This document shows positions 1-7,080 of a DNA stretch of 8,892 nucleotides, piece by piece. Numbering within the stretch: position 1 is the stretch's first letter; every line of letters begins with the position of its first letter. The notes under the pieces are model-generated. The model searched no databases and was not told where the DNA came from. It worked only from the letters and a program-made list of their open reading frames with translations. Both the position numbers and the translations under genes were made by a program. The DNA comes from DASXMT01 sp036521415 (GTDB lineage Bacteria; Actinomycetota; Acidimicrobiia; Acidimicrobiales; RAAP-2), in the NCBI GenBank assembly GCA_036521415.1, contig DATDHU010000051.1, positions 1-8,892 on the forward strand. Direction: 5' to 3'.

Positions 1-1048
1 AGACGTACGGGACGGGATGGGTGGCCGCGGCCAGGAGGGTCACACACAGCACCAACGACCCCAGGATCAGCGACATCATGACCATGGTGATGCGAGCGTT
101 GCGGGCCTCGGGACGCCGGAACACGCTGACCCCGTTCGAGATCGCCTCGGTGCCGGTGAGCGCCGAACCGCCCGAGGCGAACGCCTTCAGCACGATGAAG
201 ACGCTGGCGCCGAGAAGGAGGCCGGACCCGGAGTGCCCGATCGGCACCGATCCGGGGTGCCCGGTGATCGAGTGCACGCCGAGCGACCCCCGGATCTCCT
301 TGTACGCGCCGACGATGATGAGGATGACCATGTTGACCACGAAGAAGTAGGTCGGGACGGCGAAGACCTTGCCCGCCTCCCGGATGCCGCGCAGGTTCCC
401 GTAGGCGAGCAGGATGACCAGCCCGATAGCAATCCAGGTGGTGTACGGACTGAGCGAGGAGAAGACCGAGGTCAACGCGGCCACGCCGGCCGCCACCGAC
501 ACGGCGACGGTGAGGGTGTAGTCGATGAGCAGGCTGACGGCGGCGATCTGTGCGACCTTCAGCCCGAAGTTCTCCCGGGACACCACGTAGGCCCCGCCCG
601 CCTTGGTGTAGACCTTCACGACCTCGAGGTAGGACAGGGTCACGAAGAGGAGGACGAAGATCACCAGCAGGCTGACCGGGACCACCAGCGAGAAGGCGGC
701 GACACCGATCACCGGTACCAGGGGCAGGAGCATCTGCTCGGTGGCGTAGGCCGACGACGAGATGACGTCCGAGGAGAGCACGGCCAGCGCCGTCGGACGG
801 CCGAGTCGCTCGGTGGCCTGCCGTTCCGAGGCGAGCGGCGGCCCGAGCAGTCTGTTCTTCAGCCGGTAGCGGAGCGTCTCGGGGAGGTCGACCGACTCGG
901 GGACGTACGTCGAGGGACGGACGGTCCGCTCCCGGCCCTTCGGGGGAGGCGCCACCACTGGCACCCCGACGAGCGAGTCGGTGACGCCACTACCGCTGTC
1001 CCCGGCATTCACCCCGTCAGTAAAACACGGGTGTTCGACAAACCCCAT
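1..1048 (-). CDS. APC-family permease (partial, C-terminus beyond window edge)
   Basis: Integral membrane transporter of the amino acid-polyamine-cation superfamily. The 349 visible residues begin with a roughly 85-residue cytosolic N-terminus that includes LRYRLKNRLLGPPL. Then comes the signature DVISSSAYATE (residues 94-104), typical of the broken first helix in APC carriers of the KimA/KUP-like group. Hydrophobic segments follow at about 113-140, 165-192, 203-217, 230-248, 276-292 and 321-341. The conserved FASGGSALTGTEAISNGV stretch (290-307) matches the broken sixth helix, which helps line the substrate site. It is divergent from two TrkA-like proteins, and mycobacteria show a similar arrangement (Rv2690c beside ceoB-ceoC), so potassium is a plausible substrate; an amino acid is not excluded. 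The start is uncertain: ATG at 1048 gives the longest form, while GTG at 1012 is an in-frame alternative with a weak -10-like TTTACT six bases upstream. The C-terminal half lies outside the window. Confidence 0.88.
   Translation of the reverse strand, partial: MGFVEHPCFTDGVNAGDSGSGVTDSLVGVPVVAPPPKGRERTVRPSTYVPESVDLPETLRYRLKNRLLGPPLASERQATERLGRPTALAVLSSDVISSSAYATEQMLLPLVPVIGVAAFSLVVPVSLLVIFVLLFVTLSYLEVVKVYTKAGGAYVVSRENFGLKVAQIAAVSLLIDYTLTVAVSVAAGVAALTSVFSSLSPYTTWIAIGLVILLAYGNLRGIREAGKVFAVPTYFFVVNMVILIIVGAYKEIRGSLGVHSITGHPGSVPIGHSGSGLLLGASVFIVLKAFASGGSALTGTEAISNGVSVFRRPEARNARITMVMMSLILGSLVLCVTLLAAATHPVPYV
1024..1035. promoter_or_regulatory. Imperfect palindrome in the permease/trkA divergent region
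   Basis: AACAC and GTGTT are perfect inverted arms separated by GG, within an AT-richer patch. The site overlaps the start of the long version of the permease gene and lies 63 bp before the trkA-like start. It could be an operator shared by the two divergent units, but the arms are short and no regulator can be named. Confidence 0.25.
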
Positions 1049-1097
1049 CCGGGGAGGCGGGGTGCCCGAGTTGTCAGCGGCCCCTCGTGCGTGTTGC

Positions 1098-1853
1098 ATG
1101 GTCCGCGTGCATGTCATCGTCGTGGGTTGCGGTCGGGTCGGATCGGGCCTGGCCATCGGGCTGATCGAGGAGGGCCACTCCGTGTCGATCATCGACCGGA
1201 ACGCCAAGGCCTTCCGCCGGCTCCCCACCGAGTGGCCGGGAACGGCCATCGTCGGGTCGGGGTTCGACCGGGACGACCTGGACCGGGCGAAGGCCAACAA
1301 GGCCGGCGCGCTGGCCGCCGTCACCAGCGGTGACAACTCCAACATCTTGACCGCCCGGATCGCCCGAGAGACCTACGAGATCCCCAACGTCGTGGCCCGG
1401 ATCTACGATCCGCGGCGGGCCCAGATCTACCTGCGTCTGGGAATTCCCACCGTGGCCACCGTGTCGTGGACCATCGACCAGGTTCGGCGGCGCCTGATCC
1501 CGGTGTCCAAGAGCGTGGAATGGTCGGACACCACGGGTACCCTGTCCCTGGTGGAGCGGTCCCTGCCCGACCGGTGGGCGGGCAAGCGGCTCTCCGACGT
1601 CAATGCCAAGGGCGAGGTCACCCTGGTGGCGGTGACCCGGGCCGGTGTGGCCCGGTTGGACATCGACGAACTGGTGGGCCAGGACGGGGACGTCCTCCAC
1701 CTCATGGTGACAAACGCCGCCCTCCGTCGCTTCGACGCCCGGACGGCGGAGGAGTCGGAGGCGGGGGCCGAACGCGACGGCGCCGACGGGCGGGACACGG
1801 TGATCGCCGGCGTCCCCGTTCCCAATGCCGATCTCGAGGGCAACGGCCGATGA
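1098..1853 (+). CDS. trkA: TrkA/RCK potassium-uptake regulatory protein 1 (CeoB-like)
   Basis: Cytosolic NAD(H)-binding regulatory subunit that gates a membrane potassium transporter. In the 251-residue protein, the RCK_N Rossmann domain runs from 4 to about 125. It has the dinucleotide loop GCGRVG (10-15) and an acidic residue at the end of the second strand (D33, in SIIDRN). The conserved SGDNSN (77-82) and VVARIYDPRRAQIYLRLGIPT (98-118) stretches closely recall mycobacterial CeoB. A small RCK_C domain follows at about 147-205. The last 40 residues are polar and probably disordered, an extension not needed by the family. ATG 1098 is the first in-frame start that leaves the Rossmann strand intact; GTG 1107 would give a start at MHVIVVGCG and is also possible. 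No Shine-Dalgarno sequence is apparent. Its stop overlaps the next start (ATGA), so it heads a translationally coupled pair. Confidence 0.93.
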   Translation: MVRVHVIVVGCGRVGSGLAIGLIEEGHSVSIIDRNAKAFRRLPTEWPGTAIVGSGFDRDDLDRAKANKAGALAAVTSGDNSNILTARIARETYEIPNVVARIYDPRRAQIYLRLGIPTVATVSWTIDQVRRRLIPVSKSVEWSDTTGTLSLVERSLPDRWAGKRLSDVNAKGEVTLVAVTRAGVARLDIDELVGQDGDVLHLMVTNAALRRFDARTAEESEAGAERDGADGRDTVIAGVPVPNADLEGNGR

Positions 1854-2512
1854 GGGTGGCCATCGCCGGTGCCGGCAGCGTCGGGACGGCCATCGCCAGC
1901 GACCTGCACAATGGCGGCCACGACGTCCTGGTCATCGAGCAGGACCCCGAGCTGGTGGCCAGGCTCGAGGGTGAGCTCGCCATCACCTGGGTCGTGGCCG
2001 ACGCCTGCGAGGTCAGCTCGCTCGACGCCGCCGGCCTGTCCACGGTGGACGTCGTGGTGGCGGCCACCGGCGACGACGAGGACAACCTGGTCGTCTCCCT
2101 GCTGGCCAAACAGGAGTTCGCCGTGCCCCGCGTGGTGGCACGGGTCAACCACCCGAAGAACCAGTGGCTGTTCAACGAGAGCTGGGGCGTGGACGTGTCG
2201 GTGTCGACCCCGCAATTGATGACCGCCCTGGTCGAAGAGGCGGTCTCGGTGGGATCCCTGGTCCGGCTCCTCCGGTTCGAAGGCGGCAGCGCCCACCTGG
2301 TCGAGGTCACGTTGGCCGAGGATTCGCCGGCGGCCGGGGAGTCGCTGGTCGACCTGGCCATCCCTCGGGAGGCCACGGTGGTGGCCGTCGTCCGCGGGGA
2401 CCGGCTGGTCGTCCCCCGTGGCGACACCCGATTGTCGGCCGGCGACGAGGTGCTCGTGCTGGTGACCGAAGAGGCAGAGGACAGCGTCCAGCAGCTGCTG
2501 GTCGGGCACTAA
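1850..2512 (+). CDS. TrkA/RCK potassium-uptake regulatory protein 2 (CeoC-like)
   Basis: Second single-unit RCK protein, 220 residues, cytosolic, predicted to bind NAD(H) and control a potassium transporter together with the preceding paralogue. The Rossmann loop is GAGSVG (7-12) and E30 (LVIEQD) ends the second strand. AATGDDEDNLVVSLLAK (71-87), VPRVVARVN (92-100) and WLFNESWGVDVSVSTP (106-121) match what I recall of mycobacterial CeoC. RCK_C spans about 137-206, ending in a GDEVLVLV strand. The ATG overlaps the previous stop codon by four bases, and GAGGG about nine bases upstream may serve as ribosome binding site. The two genes differ in sequence, so a heteromeric ring is possible; this is inferred only from the pairing. 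The membrane partner may be the divergent permease or a Trk/Ktr channel elsewhere. Confidence 0.93.
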   Translation: MRVAIAGAGSVGTAIASDLHNGGHDVLVIEQDPELVARLEGELAITWVVADACEVSSLDAAGLSTVDVVVAATGDDEDNLVVSLLAKQEFAVPRVVARVNHPKNQWLFNESWGVDVSVSTPQLMTALVEEAVSVGSLVRLLRFEGGSAHLVEVTLAEDSPAAGESLVDLAIPREATVVAVVRGDRLVVPRGDTRLSAGDEVLVLVTEEAEDSVQQLLVGH

Positions 2513-2516
2513 CCCG

Positions 2517-3314
2517 GTGGAAGCGGCCTTCTTCGACCTGGACAAGACTGTCATCGCCAAGGCCTCCATCGCCGCGTTCGGGGGCCCCTTCTACCGGGGG
2601 GGACTCATCAATCGGCGGCTGATCATCCGGGCCCTCGTGTCCCAGCTGGTCTACCTCCATCTCGGGGCGAGCGAGCAGAAGCTGGCCCGGGTCCGGGAGT
2701 CGATGTTGACGTTGACCAAGGGATGGGACCAGACCCTGATCCGACAGATCGTGCGCGAGGCGCTCGAGGACACGGTGGAGCCGATCATCTACGCCGAGGC
2801 GCTCGACCTGATCGAGGAGCACCGAGCCGCCGGCCATCGCGTCTACCTGGTGTCGGCATCCCCCGAGGAGATCGTCGAGCCGCTGGCCGAGCACCTGGGC
2901 GTCGACGGCTGCATCGCCACCCGGGCCGTGGTCGACGAGGAGGGTCGCTATGCCGGCGAGATGGACTTCTACGCCTACGGACCCTTCAAAGCCGACGCCA
3001 TGCGCTCGTTGGCCGAGACCGACGGGCTGGACCTGTCCGCCTCGTACGCCTACTCGGACTCCTACACCGACCTGCCCATGCTCGAGGCCGTCGGCCACCC
3101 TGTGGTGGTCAACCCGGACCGGGTGCTGGCCAAGGTGGCCAAGGAGCGGGATTGGGAGGTGCGGCAGTTCACCAAGCCGGTACGGCTCCGCGACCGGGTG
3201 AGCGTGCCCAGCCTGCCGGCCACGGCCATGGTCGCCGGCATCACCGTGGCTACCAGTGCCGCCGGCCTGGTGGCGTGGCGACTGGCCCGCGGCCGCTTCC
3301 GGGCACACGCCTAG
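2517..3314 (+). CDS. HAD-IB family phosphatase with C-terminal membrane anchor
   Basis: A 265-residue haloacid dehalogenase superfamily hydrolase of subfamily IB (SerB-like), expected to remove phosphate from a small molecule through an aspartyl-phosphate intermediate with Mg2+. All motifs are present: motif I FDLDKT (nucleophile D7, acid/base D9), motif II LVSAS (S113), motif III lysine K158 in GPFKAD, and motif IV YSDSYTDLPML with D181 and D185. Residues 15-90 form the helical cap. A single hydrophobic helix at about 232-254 followed by arginines (RLARGRFR) suggests tail anchoring with the catalytic domain in the cytosol. The GTG start lies only four bases after the trkA-like stop with no clear ribosome binding site, so it is probably translated by coupling. 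The substrate cannot be told; phosphoserine or a lipid phosphate are candidates for the family. Its link to potassium regulation is unknown. Confidence 0.9.
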   Translation: MEAAFFDLDKTVIAKASIAAFGGPFYRGGLINRRLIIRALVSQLVYLHLGASEQKLARVRESMLTLTKGWDQTLIRQIVREALEDTVEPIIYAEALDLIEEHRAAGHRVYLVSASPEEIVEPLAEHLGVDGCIATRAVVDEEGRYAGEMDFYAYGPFKADAMRSLAETDGLDLSASYAYSDSYTDLPMLEAVGHPVVVNPDRVLAKVAKERDWEVRQFTKPVRLRDRVSVPSLPATAMVAGITVATSAAGLVAWRLARGRFRAHA

Positions 3315-3332
3315 CGCTGGAGCCGCGCGCGA

Positions 3333-3368
3333 TCCGGTGATGGCGCCCGTGGCGCAGGTGGGACCGGA
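3333..3368. terminator. Possible bidirectional terminator hairpin between convergent genes
   Basis: TCCGGT (3333-3338) and ACCGGA (3363-3368) form a perfect 6-bp outer stem. Inside it GCGCC (3343-3347) and GGCGC (3351-3355) form a 5-bp stem with a CGT loop. It lies between the HAD gene and the convergent microprotein gene, where a terminator is expected. There is no U-tract on either strand, and short GC stems arise easily in this base composition, so the call is weak. Confidence 0.3.
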
Positions 3369-3408
3369 GCGATCTGGACCGGCGCGCCCCAGACGAGCCG
3401 GGGCTGGC

Positions 3409-3483
3409 TCAGGAGGTACGGAGTCGCTTGGCGGCGACGACGCCCAACGCAACGAGGATGGCGAGGATCAGCAGCTTCTTCAT
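3409..3483 (-). CDS. 24-residue membrane microprotein
   Basis: A very short gene encoding MKKLLILAILVALGVVAAKRLRTS. It has two lysines, a hydrophobic helix of about 15 residues, then a basic tail, the pattern of a single-span membrane peptide or an uncleaved signal anchor. The design resembles the N-terminal half of the small actinobacterial DLW-39 family, which starts MKKLL plus a hydrophobic stretch, but the DLW motif is absent, so that link is only an analogy. It follows the sigma-factor gene on the same strand after 59 bases. A -10-like TACGAT (3497-3492) lies eight bases before the ATG and there is no Shine-Dalgarno sequence, which fits leaderless transcription. Support for it being real is the compact open frame, the amphipathic layout and the promoter; chance cannot be excluded at this length. 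Its function is unknown. Confidence 0.62.
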   Translation of the reverse strand: MKKLLILAILVALGVVAAKRLRTS

Positions 3484-3491
3484 GGTCGGGG

Positions 3492-3497
3492 ATCGTA
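3492..3497 (-). promoter_or_regulatory. Candidate -10 element for the microprotein (leaderless)
   Basis: Reading the minus strand, TACGAT fits the actinobacterial -10 pattern TANNNT and sits 8 bases before the ATG, so transcription would start at or next to the start codon. No good -35 is seen, which is common for leaderless actinobacterial promoters. Confidence 0.45.
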
Positions 3498-3542
3498 TAC
3501 GGTCCGCCGCCATCGCGCCCAGACGACCCGGGCGCCGGCCGT

Positions 3543-4481
3543 TCAGACGCTCAGGAGGTCCCGGGCCCCGGTGTCCGATGACGGGTGCCGGAGCTTGGAC
3601 ATGGCCCGGGCCTCGATCTGGCGGATGCGCTCCCGGGTCAGGTTGAAGTGCTCCCCGACCTCCTCGAGGGTGCGGGGCTCGCCCCGGTCGAGACCGAACC
3701 GGAGGCGCAGGATCTCGCGCTCTCGCTCGTCCAACGGGGCCAGTAACCGGCCGATCTCGTCGGGGAGCAGCCCGATCGCCGCCAGCTCGAAGGGCGACTC
3801 GACAGAGCGGTCCTCCACCACGTCGCCCAGCTCGGCGTCCCCGTCCTCGCGGAGGGGCTCCGAGAGCGAGAGCGGCTCGGCCCGGAACCGCAGTGCCTCC
3901 ACCAACTTGTCCTCGGGCAGCTCCACCTCCTCGCCCAGCTCGGCCAGGGTCGCCGGACGGCCGTACTTGAGCTCCAGCCGGGCCTGGGCCTTCTGCACCC
4001 GGGCCAGGGTGTCGCCGGCGTGCACGGGCAAGCGGATGGTCCGCCCGGTGTTGGCGATGCCCCGAGTGATGGCCTGGCGGATCCACCACGTGGCGTAGGT
4101 CGAGAACTTGAAGCCCTTGCGCCAGTCGAATTTCTCGACGGCATGCATGAGCCCGAGGTTCCCCTCTTGGATCAGGTCGAGCAGAGGGAGCCCCGACGCC
4201 TGGTACTTCTTGGCGATCGAGACGACCAGGCGGAGGTTCGACTGCACGAACGTCTGCACGGCCTGCTCGCCGCGGAGCACGCAACGCCGGAGCTCCCGGC
4301 GCTTGGCCTGGCTCAGGCCCTTGGGCGGCGACGCCAGGATGGCCTCCGCCTCCTGGCCCGCCTCGATGATCTGGGACAACGAGACCTCGTCGTCCTTGGT
4401 CAAGAGCGGGTACTGGCCGATATCGGTCAGGTACAGTCTGACCAGGTCCTCCTCATCTCGCTCGAGGCGCTCCTTACCCAA
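3543..4481 (-). CDS. RNA polymerase sigma factor, RpoD/sigma-70 family, group 2
   Basis: Promoter-recognition subunit of RNA polymerase, 312 residues. Region 1.2 is at about 9-42 (DLVRLYLTDIGQYPLLT). Region 2 is at about 78-150, with the core-binding RLVVSIAKKY and LDLIQEGNLGLMHAVEKFD, followed by the -10 recognition stretch FKFSTYATWWIRQAITR (125-141). Region 3 is at about 152-230, starting RTIRLPVHAGD. Region 4 is at about 240-300, with the -35-binding helix-turn-helix TLEEVGEHFNLTRERIRQIE (271-290). There is no region 1.1 and no long acidic N-terminus, and the end is LRHPSSDTGARDLLSV rather than the usual principal-sigma ending, so I place it in group 2 (SigB/HrdA-like), not the essential primary factor. 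The start is TTG at 4481: an in-frame TGA lies two codons upstream, and a start here leaves region 1.2 complete. A partial GGTGA lies just before it. Confidence 0.93.
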   Translation of the reverse strand: MGKERLERDEEDLVRLYLTDIGQYPLLTKDDEVSLSQIIEAGQEAEAILASPPKGLSQAKRRELRRCVLRGEQAVQTFVQSNLRLVVSIAKKYQASGLPLLDLIQEGNLGLMHAVEKFDWRKGFKFSTYATWWIRQAITRGIANTGRTIRLPVHAGDTLARVQKAQARLELKYGRPATLAELGEEVELPEDKLVEALRFRAEPLSLSEPLREDGDAELGDVVEDRSVESPFELAAIGLLPDEIGRLLAPLDEREREILRLRFGLDRGEPRTLEEVGEHFNLTRERIRQIEARAMSKLRHPSSDTGARDLLSV

Positions 4482-4571
4482 GCTTCACCGAGTCTTTCGT
4501 ACGACCCCACCATCGGAGCCCGGCCGATCAGGCGACCCGGGCTCCTCGGAGAGGGTGAGTGATGAGCTGAG

Positions 4572-4586
4572 GCGCCCAAAAGGCGC
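4572..4586. other. Short GC hairpin upstream of the sigma gene
   Basis: GCGCC (4572-4576) and GGCGC (4582-4586) pair perfectly around a CAAAA loop (TTTTG on the minus strand). It lies about 90 bases before the sigma start and about 90 bases after the end of the preceding minus-strand gene. It could mark the end of the nadE operon or sit in the sigma leader; there is no U-tract, so a terminator is not established. Confidence 0.25.
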
Positions 4587-4587
4587 G

Positions 4588-4635
4588 ATGTACGTTCCAA
4601 TTTCCAACTTTAGTGGACACGTCAAGTCCCCCACT
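4588..4635 (-). promoter_or_regulatory. AT-rich candidate control region upstream of the sigma gene
   Basis: In this GC-rich window, the stretch is unusually AT-rich and lies in the 195-bp gap before the sigma gene. On the minus strand it reads TTGACG (4625-4620, -35-like), then a direct repeat TTGGAA-A-TTGGAA (4607-4595), then TACATC (4592-4587). TTGACG lies inside an interrupted inverted repeat with arms AGTGG (4612-4616) and CCACT (4631-4635). No -10 hexamer is found at the usual 16-18 bp from TTGACG, so I cannot name a promoter. A regulated promoter for the sigma factor is the likeliest content. Confidence 0.35.
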
Positions 4636-4676
4636 GGACGCGGCCGGACCACCACAGGATGACGCGCAAGCCGCGA

Positions 4677-5309
4677 TCAGGCCGGCCACTCCGTCAGTCC
4701 CTCGCCGACGCCCGCGTCGACGACGATCGACTCCAGCTCGCGGCAGGCGGACGAGGCCGCGGCGACTTCGTTCGGACCGGTGAGCAAACGCTGGACCAGT
4801 CGCTCGCCCGCATGCCAGTCCTCGACCTCGTCGCGCATCACTAGCCGCAGTGACCGAACGACCGGACCGTCGGCGACCGGCGCCGCCGCCCGGAGGTGAC
4901 TGGCGTAGCCGGTCACCAGCCGGGGCAGGACGACCCGGTACAGGCCGGCCAGGAGGGGAACAGCGGACCCTCCGCTCCGATCAAGGGCAGCGAGCACCTC
5001 GGCGGCAACCGGCGGCCCCACGGTCAGGTCGTCGGCCGACACCCCGTCGCGGACGGGGAGCCGGTCCGCCCACAGCGAGGCGTGCCAGGCGTGCCGGGCG
5101 CTTTGACCGTCGAGGTGCACCCGGAGCTCGGGATGGAGGGCACTGGCCGACCGGCTCCCGAGCAGCTCGAACAGACGCTGCTCGATCCACCGGTAGCCGC
5201 CGACCAGCGACGCGGTGACCGAGAGGGGAAGCGACGGCCGCGCTGCCCCCGGGTCACCGGGCTCCGGATCGCCCAGAGCCGGCCCCAAGGGGTCGAGGAG
5301 CTCAGGCAC
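4677..5309 (-). CDS. Unrecognised helical protein with ferritin-like residue spacing
   Basis: A 210-residue protein I do not recognise. After a proline-rich start it appears all-helical. Four probable helices carry candidate metal ligands: YRWIEQRLFELLG (39-51, E43/E48), SARHAWHASLWADRLP (70-85, H73/H76), LYRVVLPRLVTGYASHLR (123-140, H138), and VMRDEVEDWHAGERLVQRLL (157-176, D160, E161, E163, H166, E169). The ExxH in the last helix and paired histidines in the second resemble the four-helix bundle of ferritin-like diiron proteins, but the classic ExxH in helix two is missing (HxxH instead), so metal binding is only inferred. No signal peptide or membrane span is seen. Its GTG start overlaps the nadE stop by eight bases (GTGCCTGA), so the two are co-translated and a link to NAD synthesis is suggested, not shown. 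Confidence 0.82.
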   Translation of the reverse strand: MPELLDPLGPALGDPEPGDPGAARPSLPLSVTASLVGGYRWIEQRLFELLGSRSASALHPELRVHLDGQSARHAWHASLWADRLPVRDGVSADDLTVGPPVAAEVLAALDRSGGSAVPLLAGLYRVVLPRLVTGYASHLRAAAPVADGPVVRSLRLVMRDEVEDWHAGERLVQRLLTGPNEVAAASSACRELESIVVDAGVGEGLTEWPA

Positions 5310-7074
5310 GGGCCGTCTTCACCGTCTGGCTCAGCGGCTCGGTCGGCCGGTCCCCGTCGGGCCGGTCCACGTGCGACCGGTAGTGGTTGGTGATGGGCAT
5401 ACGCCGATCCTTGCCGAACGCCTTGGCCGTGATGCGGACCCCGGGCGGCATCTGGCGGCGCTTGTACTCGGCCCGGTCGACCAGCGAGATCACCTGGTCG
5501 ACCACGTCGGGGTCGAACCCCTCGTCGACCAGGTCCTCGGCCGAACGGTCACTCTCGACGTACCCGGCCAGGACGGGGTCGAGCACCTCGTAGGGCGGGA
5601 GGGACTCGTCGTCGCGCTGCTCGGGCCGGAGCTCGGCCGACGGCGGCTTGGCCAGCACCGCCTCGGGGATGAGGTCGGTACCGGCGCGGCGGTTCAGGTC
5701 GCGGCACAGTTCGTAGACGAGGGTCTTGGGGACGTCCTTGATCACGGCGAAGCCGCCGGCCGAGTCCCCGTACAGCGTCGAGTACCCGGTGGCCATCTCG
5801 CTCTTGTTGCCGGTGGTCAGGACGATCCATCCGTTCTCGTTGGAGAGAGCCATCAACAGCACGCCTCGGATCCTGGATTGCAGGTTCTCGTCGGTCAGGC
5901 CGAGCGGTTCCCCGCCCACGAGCGGGGCCACCAACCCGGCCATGGCCCGGTGGGCCTGGTCGATGGGAGCGGTCTGGATGTCGATCCCCAACTTCGTGGC
6001 CAGGGAGTACGCATCGTCGATCGAGCCCGAGCTCGAGTACCGCGACGGCATGGCCACCCCGTGGACGTGGTCGGCCCCCAGTGCGTCGACGGCAATGGCG
6101 GCCACCAGGGAGGAGTCGATCCCCCCCGACAGCCCGATCACCGCGTCGCTGAACCCGTTCTTCCGCACGTAGTCCCCCGTGCCGAGGACCAAGGCCTCGT
6201 AGACCTCCCGGACCGGGTCGAGTACTGGGGCCAGCGTGGCCGTCGCCGCTGGTGGCGAGCCGTCGGCGGCGGACCGGCTCACCGCACTGACCATCACCCG
6301 GCCGCCCGGGCCGCCCGCCGCCGGTTCTTCCCCCTCGAGGTCCAGGTCCACCACCAGGGCCTCCTCGACGTACTGGCGGGCCGCGGCCACGATCTGGCCG
6401 GTCGGGCCCATCACCAGGGAGGCGCCGTCGAAGACCAGCTCGTCCTGTCCGCCCACCTGGTTGACGTAGGCAATGGCACACCCGGACTCGGTCACCCGTT
6501 GGGTGAGCACGGCAAGGCGGTCGTCGCGGCGCCCGATCGAGTAGGGCGAGGCGTTGAGGTTCACCACCAGCTTCGCCCCGGCCCCCCCCTGATCGGCCAC
6601 CGGGCCGGCGGCGAACCAGAGGTCCTCGCAGACGGACATGCCCACAGGCACGCCGCCGATCACATAGCGGGTGTACGGCTCGGTGCCGGGGGCGAACCAG
6701 CGCTGCTCGTCGAAGACGCTGTAGTTGGGCAGCAGTCGCTTGTGGTAGGTCCCGACCAGCGCGCCGTTGACGCTCAGCGCCGCCGCGTTGAACAGCCGGC
6801 CCTCCCGGTCGATGTCCACGAACCCGAAGGCGGCGGCGCAGGCTCCGGTGGCGGCAACGACCCGGTCTACTGCGGCCAGGTTGTCGGCGATGAACCCGGG
6901 CCGGCTCAAGAGGTCCTCGGGGGGATAGCCGGTCACGGCCAGCTCGGGAAAGATGGCCAGGTCACCCCCGGCCCGTTCGGCGTGGCCGAGGGCGCGAACA
7001 ATCCGATCGGCATTCCCGTCGAGGTCGCCGACGACCGTGTTGAGCTGGCAGGCCACCAGCCTCAGTCGGGGCAT
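5302..7074 (-). CDS. nadE: Glutamine-dependent NAD+ synthetase
   Basis: Catalyses the last step of NAD+ synthesis, amidation of nicotinic acid adenine dinucleotide with ATP and glutamine, in the cytosol. The 590-residue protein has the two-domain glutamine-using form. The N-terminal nitrilase-fold glutaminase (1-250) has catalytic triad E44 (FPELAVTGYPPEDLL), K112 (YHKRLLPNY) and C149 (SVCEDLW). The C-terminal ATP-pyrophosphatase domain (285-570) has the P-loop SGGIDSS (316-322) and TGNKSE (421-426). The linker at 247-285 is alanine/proline/glycine-rich and low in conservation. The length is somewhat short of the roughly 680-residue mycobacterial enzyme, but close to other bacterial two-domain forms. 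ATG 7074 starts exactly at the first nitrilase strand, RLRLVACQLN. A -10-like TAAGCT six bases before it suggests leaderless transcription. The downstream gene overlaps by eight bases. It is divergent from a glutamine synthetase, which makes its nitrogen donor. Confidence 0.96.
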   Translation of the reverse strand: MPRLRLVACQLNTVVGDLDGNADRIVRALGHAERAGGDLAIFPELAVTGYPPEDLLSRPGFIADNLAAVDRVVAATGACAAAFGFVDIDREGRLFNAAALSVNGALVGTYHKRLLPNYSVFDEQRWFAPGTEPYTRYVIGGVPVGMSVCEDLWFAAGPVADQGGAGAKLVVNLNASPYSIGRRDDRLAVLTQRVTESGCAIAYVNQVGGQDELVFDGASLVMGPTGQIVAAARQYVEEALVVDLDLEGEEPAAGGPGGRVMVSAVSRSAADGSPPAATATLAPVLDPVREVYEALVLGTGDYVRKNGFSDAVIGLSGGIDSSLVAAIAVDALGADHVHGVAMPSRYSSSGSIDDAYSLATKLGIDIQTAPIDQAHRAMAGLVAPLVGGEPLGLTDENLQSRIRGVLLMALSNENGWIVLTTGNKSEMATGYSTLYGDSAGGFAVIKDVPKTLVYELCRDLNRRAGTDLIPEAVLAKPPSAELRPEQRDDESLPPYEVLDPVLAGYVESDRSAEDLVDEGFDPDVVDQVISLVDRAEYKRRQMPPGVRITAKAFGKDRRMPITNHYRSHVDRPDGDRPTEPLSQTVKTARA

Positions 7075-7080
7075 GCGCCC

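Noticed and set aside
17..1333. A 438-codon plus-strand open frame at the left edge
   Set aside because: It is rich in Arg, Gly and His and lies antisense to the APC permease, whose translation shows clear membrane helices and family motifs.
1466..1849. A longer CeoC-like protein starting at ATG 1466
   Set aside because: The upstream part overlaps the first RCK gene in another frame and is Gly/Arg-rich; ATG 1850 begins exactly at the Rossmann strand.
3543..4481. The sigma gene as the primary (housekeeping) sigma factor
   Set aside because: Region 1.1 is missing and the C-terminal end differs from that of principal factors; group 2 fits better, although the whole genome would be needed to be certain.
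4020..4562. Plus-strand open frames across the sigma gene
   Set aside because: They are antisense to well-conserved sigma-70 regions and have no recognisable protein character.
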